Source of the DNA: Rossellomorea vietnamensis
GTDB taxonomy: Bacteria > Bacillota > Bacilli > Bacillales > Bacillaceae_B
Direction of reading: 5' to 3'
DNA: 64,000 bases
Assembly: GCF_008180615.1 (NCBI RefSeq)
Contig: NZ_VTEH01000011.1
Location: 147,300-211,299, forward strand
Part shown: one piece after another, positions 53,510 to 61,400 of the stretch
Position numbering within the stretch: position 1 is the stretch's first letter
Layout: every line of letters starts with the position of its first letter
Translations under genes and position numbers: made by a program
The notes under the pieces: model-generated
Databases searched by the model: none
Told to the model about the DNA's origin: nothing
The model's input: only the letters and a program-made list of their open reading frames with translations

Positions 53510-55750
53510 ATGCAAATAACGGCCGAACAGCACAAAGCTGCTGCACAGGAACTTTTGGAGAAGTTAAAGGACAGGCACAAGTCGCTCTCTTTCGATCAAT
53601 ATGAGGAGAAAGTGCTTCAAACCATCGGAGCTAAGCCTGATTTAACAGCAGAGAAACTTGAAAAGATGCTTATCCTTGCAGCAGTTGAGAGAATCAGCAG
53701 CACCGAACCGGACTGGACCTATGCTGCAGCAGATATCTATCTAAGAAGCTTATACCGGAAAAGTTCAGAGAATAGAGGGACGGACTCCTATAAGGGTTAC
53801 GGCTCATTTTATAAACTGATTGAGATGCTTGAACGCCTTGGAATCTACGGTAAGCGTCTTCGTGAAACTTACTCTGTTGATGAGGTTGAGGTTCTTGAGA
53901 GAGTGATAGATCCTGAGAAGGACAGGCTGTTTACTTACATAGGGATTGTCACCCTGGCGGAAAGATACTTAGCCAAGTCCCATACTGGCCAAGTTATTGA
54001 GCTGCCGCAGGAACGGTTTATGATCATTGCGATGACTCTGCTGGCGGAAGAACCAAAAGAGAAACGTCTCGATCTTGTGAAAGAAGCTTACTGGGCGCTT
54101 TCTAATCTCTATATGACTGTTGCCACACCCACCTTGGCAAATGCCGGCAAAAGCTATGGGCAGCTTTCAAGCTGTTTCATTGATACTGTGGAAGATGACC
54201 TGAGGAGCATCTACGATTCGAACACCGATGTATCAACCTTGAGCAAGAACGGTGGAGGAATCGGCATCTACATGGGGAAAATCAGAAGCCGCGGAAGTGA
54301 TATCAAAGGCTTTAAAGGAGTCAGTTCAGGAGTGATTCCCTGGATGAAGCAGCTAAATAATACTGCGGTTTCCGTGGATCAGCTGGGGCAGAGGCAGGGA
54401 GCGATCGCGGTCTATCTGGATGTCTGGCATAAAGACATTTTTCCATTCCTTGACGCAAAGCTGAACAATGGTGATGAAAGGCAGCGAACCCATGATCTGT
54501 TTACTGGGGTATGCCTTCCTGACCTTTTCATGGAGCAGGTGGAAAACAGGGGAGAATGGTACCTGTTCGATCCTCATGAGGTAAGAAAAGTCATGGGCTT
54601 CTCACTTGAAGATTTTTATGATGAACAGCAGGGGAAAGGATCCTTCAGGGAAAAATATTGGGCGTGCGTATTTCACCCCGACCTATCACATGAAACCGTT
54701 CCTGCTATAGACCTCTTCAAGTCGATCATGATTTCGCAGCTTGAAACAGGAACTCCTTACATGTTTTACAGAGACACAGTGAATCGGATGAACGCAAACC
54801 AGCATAAAGGAATGATTTACTGCAGCAACCTCTGTACAGAAATTACCCAGAACATGAGCCCGACAGTCATGGAAGAAGAGCTGGTTTCCGATGGAAAGAT
54901 CATCACTTATAAAAAGCCTGGAGATTATGTTGTCTGTAATCTGTCTTCCCTTTCCCTGGCTAAGGCTGTAAAGGATGGGGTCCTTGAAAAAGTGATCACC
55001 ATCGCCGTGAGAATGCTCGATAATGTTATCGATATTAATAACATCCCGGTCCTTCAGGCGGAGCTCACCAACGAAAGGTACCGCGGAATCGGATTGGGAA
55101 CATACGGATGGCATCATCTTCTCGCTCAGGAAGGAATCAAGTGGGAAAGTGATGAGGCGGTGGCTTACTGTGATTCTCTATATGAAGATATCGCCTATTT
55201 TACTATAAAAGCAAGCACCTCACTGGCAGAAGAAAAATGGGCGTATCCTTATTTTCCTGGTTCAGAATGGTCCACAGGCAGTTACTTTGATAAAAGAGGA
55301 TACACCTCTTCCAGATGGGTTGAGCTTAAGGAAAAGGTACAGCAGCATGGCATCAGAAATGGGTATTTAATGGCGGTCGCTCCTAATTCATCTACTTCAC
55401 TGATTGCTGGTTCTTCTGCCAGCATTGATCCGATTTTCCGCCTCGAATATTCAGAAGAAAAGAAAGATTACAAGATACCAGTAACGGCACCGGATTTATC
55501 GCCTCACACAACCTGGTTTTATAAAACTGCTTATAACATCGATCAGCATTGGAGCATCAAACAGAATGCGAAACGCCAGCAACACATAGATCAATCAATC
55601 TCGTTCAACCTGTACGTCCGGAACGACATCAAGGCAAAAGCATTGCTGGATATTCATCTAGATGCCTGGAAGTCAGGATTGAAGACAACCTACTATATAC
55701 GCTCCACTTCAAATGCAGAAATCGATGATTGTGAAAGCTGCCACAGCTGA
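53510..55750 (+). CDS. nrdA: Class I ribonucleotide reductase, alpha subunit
   Basis: 746-residue catalytic subunit. Essential residues are visible: Cys222 in GQLSSCFIDT, the CSNLCTEI loop (Asn, radical Cys, Glu), the second redox Cys in VVCNLSSLSL, the Tyr pair in KTTYYIRST, and the C-terminal CESCHS shuttle pair. The N-terminal 90 residues do not look like an ATP-cone, so dATP overall inhibition may be missing. No nrdI or nrdH is present, which favours class Ia over Ib. GGGAGG lies 9 bases before the ATG. It makes deoxyribonucleotides from ribonucleoside diphosphates with the beta subunit encoded next. Confidence 0.93.
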   Translation: MQITAEQHKAAAQELLEKLKDRHKSLSFDQYEEKVLQTIGAKPDLTAEKLEKMLILAAVERISSTEPDWTYAAADIYLRSLYRKSSENRGTDSYKGYGSFYKLIEMLERLGIYGKRLRETYSVDEVEVLERVIDPEKDRLFTYIGIVTLAERYLAKSHTGQVIELPQERFMIIAMTLLAEEPKEKRLDLVKEAYWALSNLYMTVATPTLANAGKSYGQLSSCFIDTVEDDLRSIYDSNTDVSTLSKNGGGIGIYMGKIRSRGSDIKGFKGVSSGVIPWMKQLNNTAVSVDQLGQRQGAIAVYLDVWHKDIFPFLDAKLNNGDERQRTHDLFTGVCLPDLFMEQVENRGEWYLFDPHEVRKVMGFSLEDFYDEQQGKGSFREKYWACVFHPDLSHETVPAIDLFKSIMISQLETGTPYMFYRDTVNRMNANQHKGMIYCSNLCTEITQNMSPTVMEEELVSDGKIITYKKPGDYVVCNLSSLSLAKAVKDGVLEKVITIAVRMLDNVIDINNIPVLQAELTNERYRGIGLGTYGWHHLLAQEGIKWESDEAVAYCDSLYEDIAYFTIKASTSLAEEKWAYPYFPGSEWSTGSYFDKRGYTSSRWVELKEKVQQHGIRNGYLMAVAPNSSTSLIAGSSASIDPIFRLEYSEEKKDYKIPVTAPDLSPHTTWFYKTAYNIDQHWSIKQNAKRQQHIDQSISFNLYVRNDIKAKALLDIHLDAWKSGLKTTYYIRSTSNAEIDDCESCHS

Positions 55751-55776
55751 GAATTTCCCGGGAGGATGGATGGAAA

Positions 55777-56814
55777 ATGGACAAACTAGAGAAAAGAATA
55801 CTGATAGATTCTGAGGCTCCGAACGCTTCCACAGGTCTCATCAACGGAAGAAGTTCAAATATATTGAATTGGGATGATGTCAGGTATCCATGGGCTTACC
55901 CAAAGTACAAAAGAATGCTCGGAAACTTTTGGACACCTTTTGAAATCAATATGTCCAAAGACATTAAGCAATTCCCAAACCTGACTGAGCAAGAGCAGGA
56001 AACCTTCCTGAAAGTGATAGGTCTGCTTGCACTGCTCGACAGCATCCAGACTGATTACGCAGGAAAGGTGGCTGACTACTTAACGGATTCAAGCCTCAAC
56101 GCTCTGATGATCATTTTAGCTCAGCAGGAGGTTGTCCATAACCATTCATACAGCTACGTGCTGTCCAGCATCGTTTCCAAGAAGAAACAGGACGAAGTGT
56201 TCGATTACTGGAGAACCGAGCCGACATTGCGGAAGAGGAACGACTTCATCACAAACGGCTATCAGGGGTTTGTTGAGCAGCCGAATGTCGAAAACCTGCT
56301 TCATTCCATTGTATATGACGTCATTTTAGAAGGCTTGTTCTTCTATTCAGGTTTCGCCTTCTTCTATAATCTCGCGCGCAACCAAAAGATGGTGGCAACC
56401 TCCACGATGATCAATTACATCAACCGGGACGAACAGCTGCACGTGGGGCTTTTTGAAAAAATTTTCAAAGAGGTACTCCGGGAGAACCCGGAATATGATA
56501 CAAAGGAGCTTCACACATTTGGAATGGAAGCTTTCAAACAGGCGGCAGAGCTCGAAATTGAATGGGGCAGGGAGATCATCGGCGACAAAATAGAAGGTCT
56601 CCTCATGTCTGATATCGAAGCCTATATAAAATTCATGGCCAATAAAAGAGCTCAGCAGCTGGGCTTCCAGGCGCCTTTTGAGGGATACAGGTCCAATCCA
56701 TTAAGGTGGATCGTCGCCTATCAGGAAGTGGATATGGGCAAAACAGATTTCTTTGAACAGAAATCCAGGCAGTATACCAAAACATCCGATGCCAATGGGT
56801 TTGATGAGCTTTGA
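55777..56814 (+). CDS. nrdB: Class I ribonucleotide reductase, beta subunit
   Basis: 345-residue radical-generating subunit. Metal ligands are Asp88, Glu118 and His121, followed by the radical Tyr125 (QQEVVHNHSYSY), then Glu in VILEGLFFYSGF and Glu/His in NRDEQLHVGLFEK. GGGAGG lies about 12 bases before the ATG. The C-terminus ends NGFDEL, the acidic tail that docks on the alpha subunit. Translated 27 bases after nrdA. Confidence 0.93.
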   Translation: MDKLEKRILIDSEAPNASTGLINGRSSNILNWDDVRYPWAYPKYKRMLGNFWTPFEINMSKDIKQFPNLTEQEQETFLKVIGLLALLDSIQTDYAGKVADYLTDSSLNALMIILAQQEVVHNHSYSYVLSSIVSKKKQDEVFDYWRTEPTLRKRNDFITNGYQGFVEQPNVENLLHSIVYDVILEGLFFYSGFAFFYNLARNQKMVATSTMINYINRDEQLHVGLFEKIFKEVLRENPEYDTKELHTFGMEAFKQAAELEIEWGREIIGDKIEGLLMSDIEAYIKFMANKRAQQLGFQAPFEGYRSNPLRWIVAYQEVDMGKTDFFEQKSRQYTKTSDANGFDEL

Positions 56815-56819
56815 GTTTA

Positions 56820-57112
56820 GTTGAGCCAGGCTCAAAAGTGCGAAATGAGCCAGGCTCAAAAAGGTGAAACTGAGCCAGGCTCAAAAGAGTGAGATTGAGC
56901 CAGGCTCAGAAAGGCGGAATTGAGCCAGGCTCAAAAGGGTGAGATTGAGCCAGGCTCAAAAAGGTGAAATTGAGCCAGGCTCAAAAAGGCGGAATTGAGC
57001 CAGGCTCAAAAGTGTGAAACTGAGCCAGGCTCAAAAAGGTTAGATTGAGCCAGGCTCAAAAAGGCGGAATTGAGCCAGGCTCAAAAGTGTGAAAATGAGC
57101 CAGGCTCAACTA
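56820..57112. repeat. Tandem array, 12 palindromic units of 25 bp
   Basis: The palindrome TGAGCCAGGCTCA occurs 12 times, starting near 56822 and repeating every 25 bp (first step 24) with 12-base linkers such as AAAAGGTGAAAT. The outermost copies extend to TTAGTTGAGCC on the left and GGCTCAACTAA on the right, so the whole array is framed by an inverted repeat. It lies between the converging nrdB and ferredoxin reductase genes. Confidence 0.93.
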
Positions 57113-57115
57113 ACC

Positions 57116-57150
57116 AAAAAGGCGTATCCCCAAGGGGACACGCCTTTTTA
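57116..57150. terminator. Bidirectional rho-independent terminator
   Basis: AAAAAGGCGTATCCCC pairs with GGGGACACGCCTTTTT around a 3-base loop, four bases from the reductase stop codon. Confidence 0.92.
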
Positions 57151-57153
57151 TCA

Positions 57154-58203
57154 TTATTTCACCAGCTGCCGCACCAGCTCTTTATTCCGGTCTTTAAACA
57201 CTTCATTATGAGACGAAACCATCGCAAACGCACCAGCTTCCGGCTCGATAAACTGCTTCGCTTTATTGACAGCATTGGCAGCATCCTGGAACGCACCGGC
57301 AATCAGGTTCAGTTTTCCTTCATGCTTAATGATATCTCCTGCGGCAAAAATGCCCGGTATGGAAGATTCGCACATTGTGGTTCCTTCTATATAGAAGTTA
57401 TCCATCATTTTAATATGGAGTTCACTTTCCTCCAGAAGAGATGCATCCCGGTCGAAGCCGTGGTTAATGATGACATCATCAATGGCAAGGGAAGTGGTTT
57501 CCTGGGTGACATTATTGAGCAGTTCTACATAATCGATGACATCTTCTCCATGCCTGGCAGCGAGCTTTGTTATGGAAGTATTCAAGAATGTCTGTGCAGA
57601 ACTGTTCATCAGTTGAGCCACTTGCGCTTCGTGTCCGCTCAACTGACCTTTTCGGCAGGTGAGGTAAACCTGCTTTGCAATAGGGGCCAGCTCATTAGCC
57701 CAGTCGATTGCAGAGTTGCCGCCGCCGGAAATGATCACGGTGCGGTCCTTGAAATATTTCAGGGATTTAACAGTATAATGCAGGTTTGATATTTCAAAGC
57801 GGTCTGCCCCTTCAATATTCAATTTCTGCGGCTGAAGGATCCCGCTTCCAACGGCGATGATCACGGTCTTGGAATAATGGACATTTCCTGAAGCAGCTCT
57901 CAATTGAAACAGTCCGGCCTCGTCGCGTGCAATGGAGACGATTTTCTCATTAAGAACCACCTCCGGGTTGAACGTCAGGCCCTGCTGGACGAGCTGGTCG
58001 ATCAGTTTCGCTCCTGGCGTGGGGATCAAACCGCCTACATCCCATATCATTTTTTCAGGATAAACGTGTATTTTGCCTCCGAGCTGCGGCTGGAATTCAA
58101 TAATTTTTGCCTTCATTCCTCTTAGTCCGCTGTAAAACGCTGAATAGAGTCCGGCGGGGCCTCCACCGATGATGGTGACGTCAAAGCATTCAGTTTCCTT
58201 CAT
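57154..58203 (-). CDS. Ferredoxin-NADP+ reductase, YumC/YcgT type
   Basis: 349-residue thioredoxin-reductase-like flavoprotein lacking the CxxC redox site. The FAD motif is TIIGGGPAGLYSAFYSG, the NADPH motif ISGGGNSAIDWA, and the FAD-ribityl region GIFAAGDIIKHEGKLNLIAG. These match Bacillus YumC/YcgT ferredoxin reductases, with a longer C-terminus than usual. GAGCGG lies before the ATG. A Fur box about 100 bases upstream suggests iron-starvation induction, as for YcgT. Confidence 0.87.
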   Translation of the reverse strand: MKETECFDVTIIGGGPAGLYSAFYSGLRGMKAKIIEFQPQLGGKIHVYPEKMIWDVGGLIPTPGAKLIDQLVQQGLTFNPEVVLNEKIVSIARDEAGLFQLRAASGNVHYSKTVIIAVGSGILQPQKLNIEGADRFEISNLHYTVKSLKYFKDRTVIISGGGNSAIDWANELAPIAKQVYLTCRKGQLSGHEAQVAQLMNSSAQTFLNTSITKLAARHGEDVIDYVELLNNVTQETTSLAIDDVIINHGFDRDASLLEESELHIKMMDNFYIEGTTMCESSIPGIFAAGDIIKHEGKLNLIAGAFQDAANAVNKAKQFIEPEAGAFAMVSSHNEVFKDRNKELVRQLVK

Positions 58204-58305
58204 AACGACCGCTCCTCATTCTGTATTTTCTATAAATGTATGAATCTTTCTCATTGTGAGAATGACAGAAAGTTTAAAAGATTTATAGTTACATTGTACC
58301 GAAAC

Positions 58306-58320
58306 TGATAATCATTATCA
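58306..58320 (-). promoter_or_regulatory. Fur box upstream of the ferredoxin reductase
   Basis: TGATAATCATTATCA is a near-perfect palindrome matching the 7-1-7 Fur site, about 100 bases upstream of the reductase start. Confidence 0.78.
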
Positions 58321-58597
58321 ACGATTATTTAAAAATAACAGAGAGTTTACATGTTCTGCCTTTACACTGACTAAATTCGGTGAAAAGATTAATCGCTCAA
58401 ACACCGAACTTTCCTTATAAGGCTGTTTTGGCATAAATTGTTGCTTTCGGATACCCCCGAATATTAGGGGGGTCTCTCGAATCAGGGGGAGCAGTTTTTT
58501 CTTTTTATTATCAACAAATTATTGGAGTGTTTTATGGTCATTTTATGCCTAATTAATTTCAAATAGCAGTAAAGTGTACGAAAAGAGCCTTATAAAA
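58321..58597. other. Intergenic stretch
   Basis: No gene supported. A short hairpin ACCCCC...GGGGGGT (58453-58473) stands out from the AT-rich background but has no T run. Confidence 0.45.
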
Positions 58598-58630
58598 AAA
58601 CGCCCCCAGTCAAAATTGGGAGCGTCTTTC
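58598..58630 (-). terminator. Rho-independent terminator of the DHA2 transporter gene
   Basis: On the minus strand GACGCTCCCA pairs with TGGGGGCGT, followed by seven T. Confidence 0.88.
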
Positions 58631-58651
58631 ATTATCTAAGCTAAGTTAAAA

Positions 58652-60100
58652 TTAAGCACCTGTTTCTGAAGGACTTTTTTCTTCATCAAAATCTGGTGCT
58701 ACGGCTTTCCTGATAAAGAGGGCAGTGATAAAGGCGAGGGCGGCAAGCCCCAATGCAAACCAGTAAGCATGGTGGACACCATAGGTCATGGCCTGGTTAG
58801 CGACTTCCTCGGTGACATTTGTTTTCCCTTCAAGGTAGCTGGCCTCACCCTGTGTCATGATGCTGACAAAGATGGACACACCCAGTGCGCCCCCGATCGG
58901 CTGGAGCGTATTGGCGATCGCCGTGCCATGCGGGTACAAGTTTTTCGGCAATTCATTCAGCGCATTGGTTTGGGCGGGCATCATAATGGCTGAGATGGCA
59001 AGCATCAACAGCATGTAAGCCAGAATGAAGGACCAAATAGGAACTGAAGGGCTGATATTGCTGAAGAAAATCATGACTCCCAAAAGTGTCAAAGTACCAG
59101 GGATGATCAGTTTCCTTGGACCATATTTATCAAAAAGTGATCCCATGACAGGCGACATCAAGCCGTTCAGCAATGCTCCAGGCAGTAATAGCAGGCCTGC
59201 CAATTTCGCGGAGTATCCAAGCGGTCCTTGCAGATACATCGGCATCACGATTTCTGAAGCAAACATAGCCATGACGACGATGACAAATATGATAATTCCG
59301 CGTGCGTAGCTTTTATACTTGAAGACCCGGACATCAAGCAAGGGCTGATCAAGTTTCAGCTGTCGTAATGTAAACACAATGATGCTGATGATACTGACAG
59401 CAAGAATGGTGATAATCCTGATAGATGTAAAGCCGGCACCCTCTTCACCGGCACTGCTGAATCCATACACAATGCCCCCGATTCCGATGGAAGATAAGAT
59501 GATCGACAGGATATCTACACTTGGTCTTGTGACCTCCCCGACGTTCTCCAAATATTTAATCGCAAACAAAATGGAGAAAACGGCAAAAGGAATCACTGTG
59601 ATGAACAGCCAGCGCCATCCGAGTAAATCGACAATCACTCCTGACAAGGTAGGTCCGATTGCCGGTGCGAACATAATGACAAGACCGAACGTCCCCATGA
59701 TTTTCCCGCGGACTTCAGGCCGGTACAGCAGCAGCAGGGCATTGAAGATGACCGGAATCAAGAGCCCGGTTCCGACAGCCTGGATCATACGGCCTGTCAG
59801 CAGCATCGGAAAGTTCAATGCCGAGGCAGCGATGATGGTTCCGAGCAGGAATATCGACATGACCCCTATGAACATCTGTCGTGTCGTGAACCACTGAATC
59901 AGAAGCGCGGATATCGGCATCAGCACACCCATGACAAGCATAAAGCCTGTAGCCAGCCATTGGACCGTCGGCGCATCCACACTGAAGACGGTCATTAACT
60001 CTGTAAGAGCGATATTCAGCAGGGTTTCATTCAAGATGGCAAAGAAAGCACCTATCATGAACGTGACGAGTATCGCCTTGGAATTTATCTTTTTTTCCAT
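58652..60100 (-). CDS. MFS multidrug transporter, DHA2 (EmrB/QacA) family
   Basis: 482-residue transporter with fourteen predicted helices. Family signatures include LNETLLNIALTELMTVF (motif D1 region), TVQWLATGFMLVMGVLMPIS, GRMIQAVGTGLLIPVI (motif C-like) and GPTLSGVIVDLLGWRW. Length and helices fit LmrB/YhcA-type exporters. GGAGG lies 7 bases before the ATG. It is a close relative of the gene at 62309 in this window. Substrates are unknown. Confidence 0.9.
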   Translation of the reverse strand: MEKKINSKAILVTFMIGAFFAILNETLLNIALTELMTVFSVDAPTVQWLATGFMLVMGVLMPISALLIQWFTTRQMFIGVMSIFLLGTIIAASALNFPMLLTGRMIQAVGTGLLIPVIFNALLLLYRPEVRGKIMGTFGLVIMFAPAIGPTLSGVIVDLLGWRWLFITVIPFAVFSILFAIKYLENVGEVTRPSVDILSIILSSIGIGGIVYGFSSAGEEGAGFTSIRIITILAVSIISIIVFTLRQLKLDQPLLDVRVFKYKSYARGIIIFVIVVMAMFASEIVMPMYLQGPLGYSAKLAGLLLLPGALLNGLMSPVMGSLFDKYGPRKLIIPGTLTLLGVMIFFSNISPSVPIWSFILAYMLLMLAISAIMMPAQTNALNELPKNLYPHGTAIANTLQPIGGALGVSIFVSIMTQGEASYLEGKTNVTEEVANQAMTYGVHHAYWFALGLAALAFITALFIRKAVAPDFDEEKSPSETGA

Positions 60101-60272
60101 AACAGTTCCTCCAAATCTATAAATACACTTCTATATAATCGTTCATTTAAATAAAATTCTCAAGTGATTGAGATGAGAAGGCAGAAATCTTGAAACCAAA
60201 CGGCCAGCCTTCCGTATATAAGATAAATAAATCTTCCAGAAAATTTATAGCAAATGAAAGAAGGTATGCACT

Positions 60273-60458
60273 ATGAAGGATCAGCAGTTTGTAGATATTA
60301 CCTTGGAGGAGAATCATTCGCTGGCCGAGGTTCTGCAGCAAATCGTTGAAAACAAAAGAGAAGAAATAGGCTCACATGATGTTATGGTACAGGAAGTAAT
60401 ACCAACTGGTGAAAATAAATACACCGTCATTTTTAACATGGTGGTCGCAAGCTATTAA
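60273..60458 (+). CDS. Small hypothetical protein (61 aa)
   Basis: 61-residue acidic protein (MKDQQFVDITLEENHSLAEV, ending NKYTVIFNMVVASY) with helix then strand character. GAAGG precedes the ATG at about 9 bases. 16 bases separate it from the following zinc-ribbon gene, so both are probably cotranscribed. No family recognised. Confidence 0.65.
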   Translation: MKDQQFVDITLEENHSLAEVLQQIVENKREEIGSHDVMVQEVIPTGENKYTVIFNMVVASY

Positions 60459-60474
60459 TAAAGGAGTGATCCAG

Positions 60475-60642
60475 ATGTTTGGAGAAAAAGCTAAATGTTC
60501 GGTGTGCGGCAGGGAGATTGAAGGCGATGAAGAAGTTTATGTGAAAATGCGCTGGCCGAAGCGCAAGGGTATGACTGAAATCAAAGCCTACCTAAAAAAC
60601 GAGGGAAAGTTCATATGCCAAAAGTGCTTTGAAGAAAAGTAG
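60475..60642 (+). CDS. Small zinc-ribbon protein (55 aa)
   Basis: 55-residue protein with CSVCGREI near the start and CQKCFEEK at the end, two CxxC knuckles that would bind one zinc. The middle is basic (KMRWPKRKGMTEIKAYLKNE). AAGGAG lies 8 bases before this ATG; a longer frame overlaps the previous gene. Similar short bacillar proteins are sometimes misannotated as transport components; function unknown. Confidence 0.78.
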   Translation: MFGEKAKCSVCGREIEGDEEVYVKMRWPKRKGMTEIKAYLKNEGKFICQKCFEEK

Positions 60643-60667
60643 CTAAACAGGTGGGGGATGTTTTGAT

Positions 60668-60880
60668 TTGAACGGAATCATATTGGTATTTACGTTAGTT
60701 ATATTAGGGGGATGCATCGCTTTTACAATCGTTCTGGCGTCAAAAGCTCTATATAACTACTTTAATCAGAATAAAGGGCTGGATCAGAATACCGGCTTTG
60801 TCATATGCCCGGCCTGCGGTGCGAAAAACAAGCGGCAGAGAAATGGACAGCAGTGCAAAAAATGCTATACACAATTTTAA
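60668..60880 (+). CDS. Small membrane zinc-ribbon protein (70 aa)
   Basis: 70-residue protein. One helix at about 3-27 (IILVFTLVILGGCIAFTIVL) anchors a C-terminal zinc ribbon with CPACGAKNK and CKKCYTQF. The start is TTG at 60668, 9 bases after GGGGGA. Third member of the small-gene cluster and closed by a terminator. Function unknown. Confidence 0.75.
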   Translation: MNGIILVFTLVILGGCIAFTIVLASKALYNYFNQNKGLDQNTGFVICPACGAKNKRQRNGQQCKKCYTQF

Positions 60881-60896
60881 TAGATAGTAGATGAAA

Positions 60897-60924
60897 GAAG
60901 CCTGCACGAGTTGTGCAGGCTTCT
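60897..60924. terminator. Bidirectional rho-independent terminator
   Basis: GAAGCCTGCAC pairs with GTGCAGGCTTC around a 5-base loop, between converging genes. Confidence 0.87.
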
Positions 60925-60938
60925 TCTGTTTCCATGTA

Positions 60939-61199
60939 TTAGCGGCTGTTGTTGTTATTACTATTGCTGTTGTTGTCATTGCTGTTTTGACGGCTTCGGG
61001 CTTCTCCGCCTTTTTCACCGATTTCCTGGTAGAATTCTTTGTCGTGATTCTTGGAAGTAGCTTCTCCGCCTTTTTGGCCGATTTCCTGATAGAATTCTTT
61101 GTCATGGTTGTTTGAAGTAGCTTCTCCGCCTTTGCGTCCTGCTTCTTCCACTGACATTTTACCGTTGTTGTTTTCGTTATTGTTGTTGTTTGTAGCCAT
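60939..61199 (-). CDS. KGG-repeat general stress protein (GsiB-like)
   Basis: 86-residue hydrophilic protein. Three copies of a roughly 20-residue KGG motif are seen (RKGGEATSNNHDKEFYQEIG, QKGGEATSKNHDKEFYQEIG, EKGGEARS) between Asn-rich tails. Such proteins resemble GsiB and plant LEA-type protectants. AAGGAGG precedes the ATG. A sigma-B-like promoter lies about 105-130 bases upstream. Confidence 0.9.
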   Translation of the reverse strand: MATNNNNNENNNGKMSVEEAGRKGGEATSNNHDKEFYQEIGQKGGEATSKNHDKEFYQEIGEKGGEARSRQNSNDNNSNSNNNNSR

Positions 61200-61305
61200 T
61201 GTAACTCCTCCTTAAATTTTAAAAATTGTTTTTTCCATCTAAGACGATTTACACCAGCATTTCTTTCAAGACATTCATCAAATTGATTTTTGTCTTTGCT
61301 TCTTT

Positions 61306-61330
61306 TTTCCCCTTCTTCTTCTTCTTAAAC
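61306..61330 (-). promoter_or_regulatory. Sigma-B-like promoter of the KGG gene
   Basis: On the minus strand GTTTAA (61325-61330), 13 bases, then GGGAAA (61306-61311) fits the sigma-B form GTTTAA-N12-15-GGGWAW and points toward the KGG-protein gene. Confidence 0.6.
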
Positions 61331-61363
61331 AAGGTGGGATAAATTGGAAGGTATTTTTGTGTG

Positions 61364-61396
61364 AAAAGCCCGGCACTAAATTTAGCGCCGGGTCTA
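61364..61396 (-). terminator. Rho-independent terminator of the nitroreductase gene
   Basis: CCCGGCGCTAAA pairs with TTTAGTGCCGGG on the minus strand, followed by CTTTT. It directly follows the nitroreductase stop codon. Confidence 0.85.
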
Positions 61397-61400
61397 TTTG

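Noticed and set aside
57070..57789. 239-codon rightward frame beginning in the 25-bp array
   Set aside because: It is antisense to the ferredoxin reductase gene, which has full FAD and NADPH motifs.
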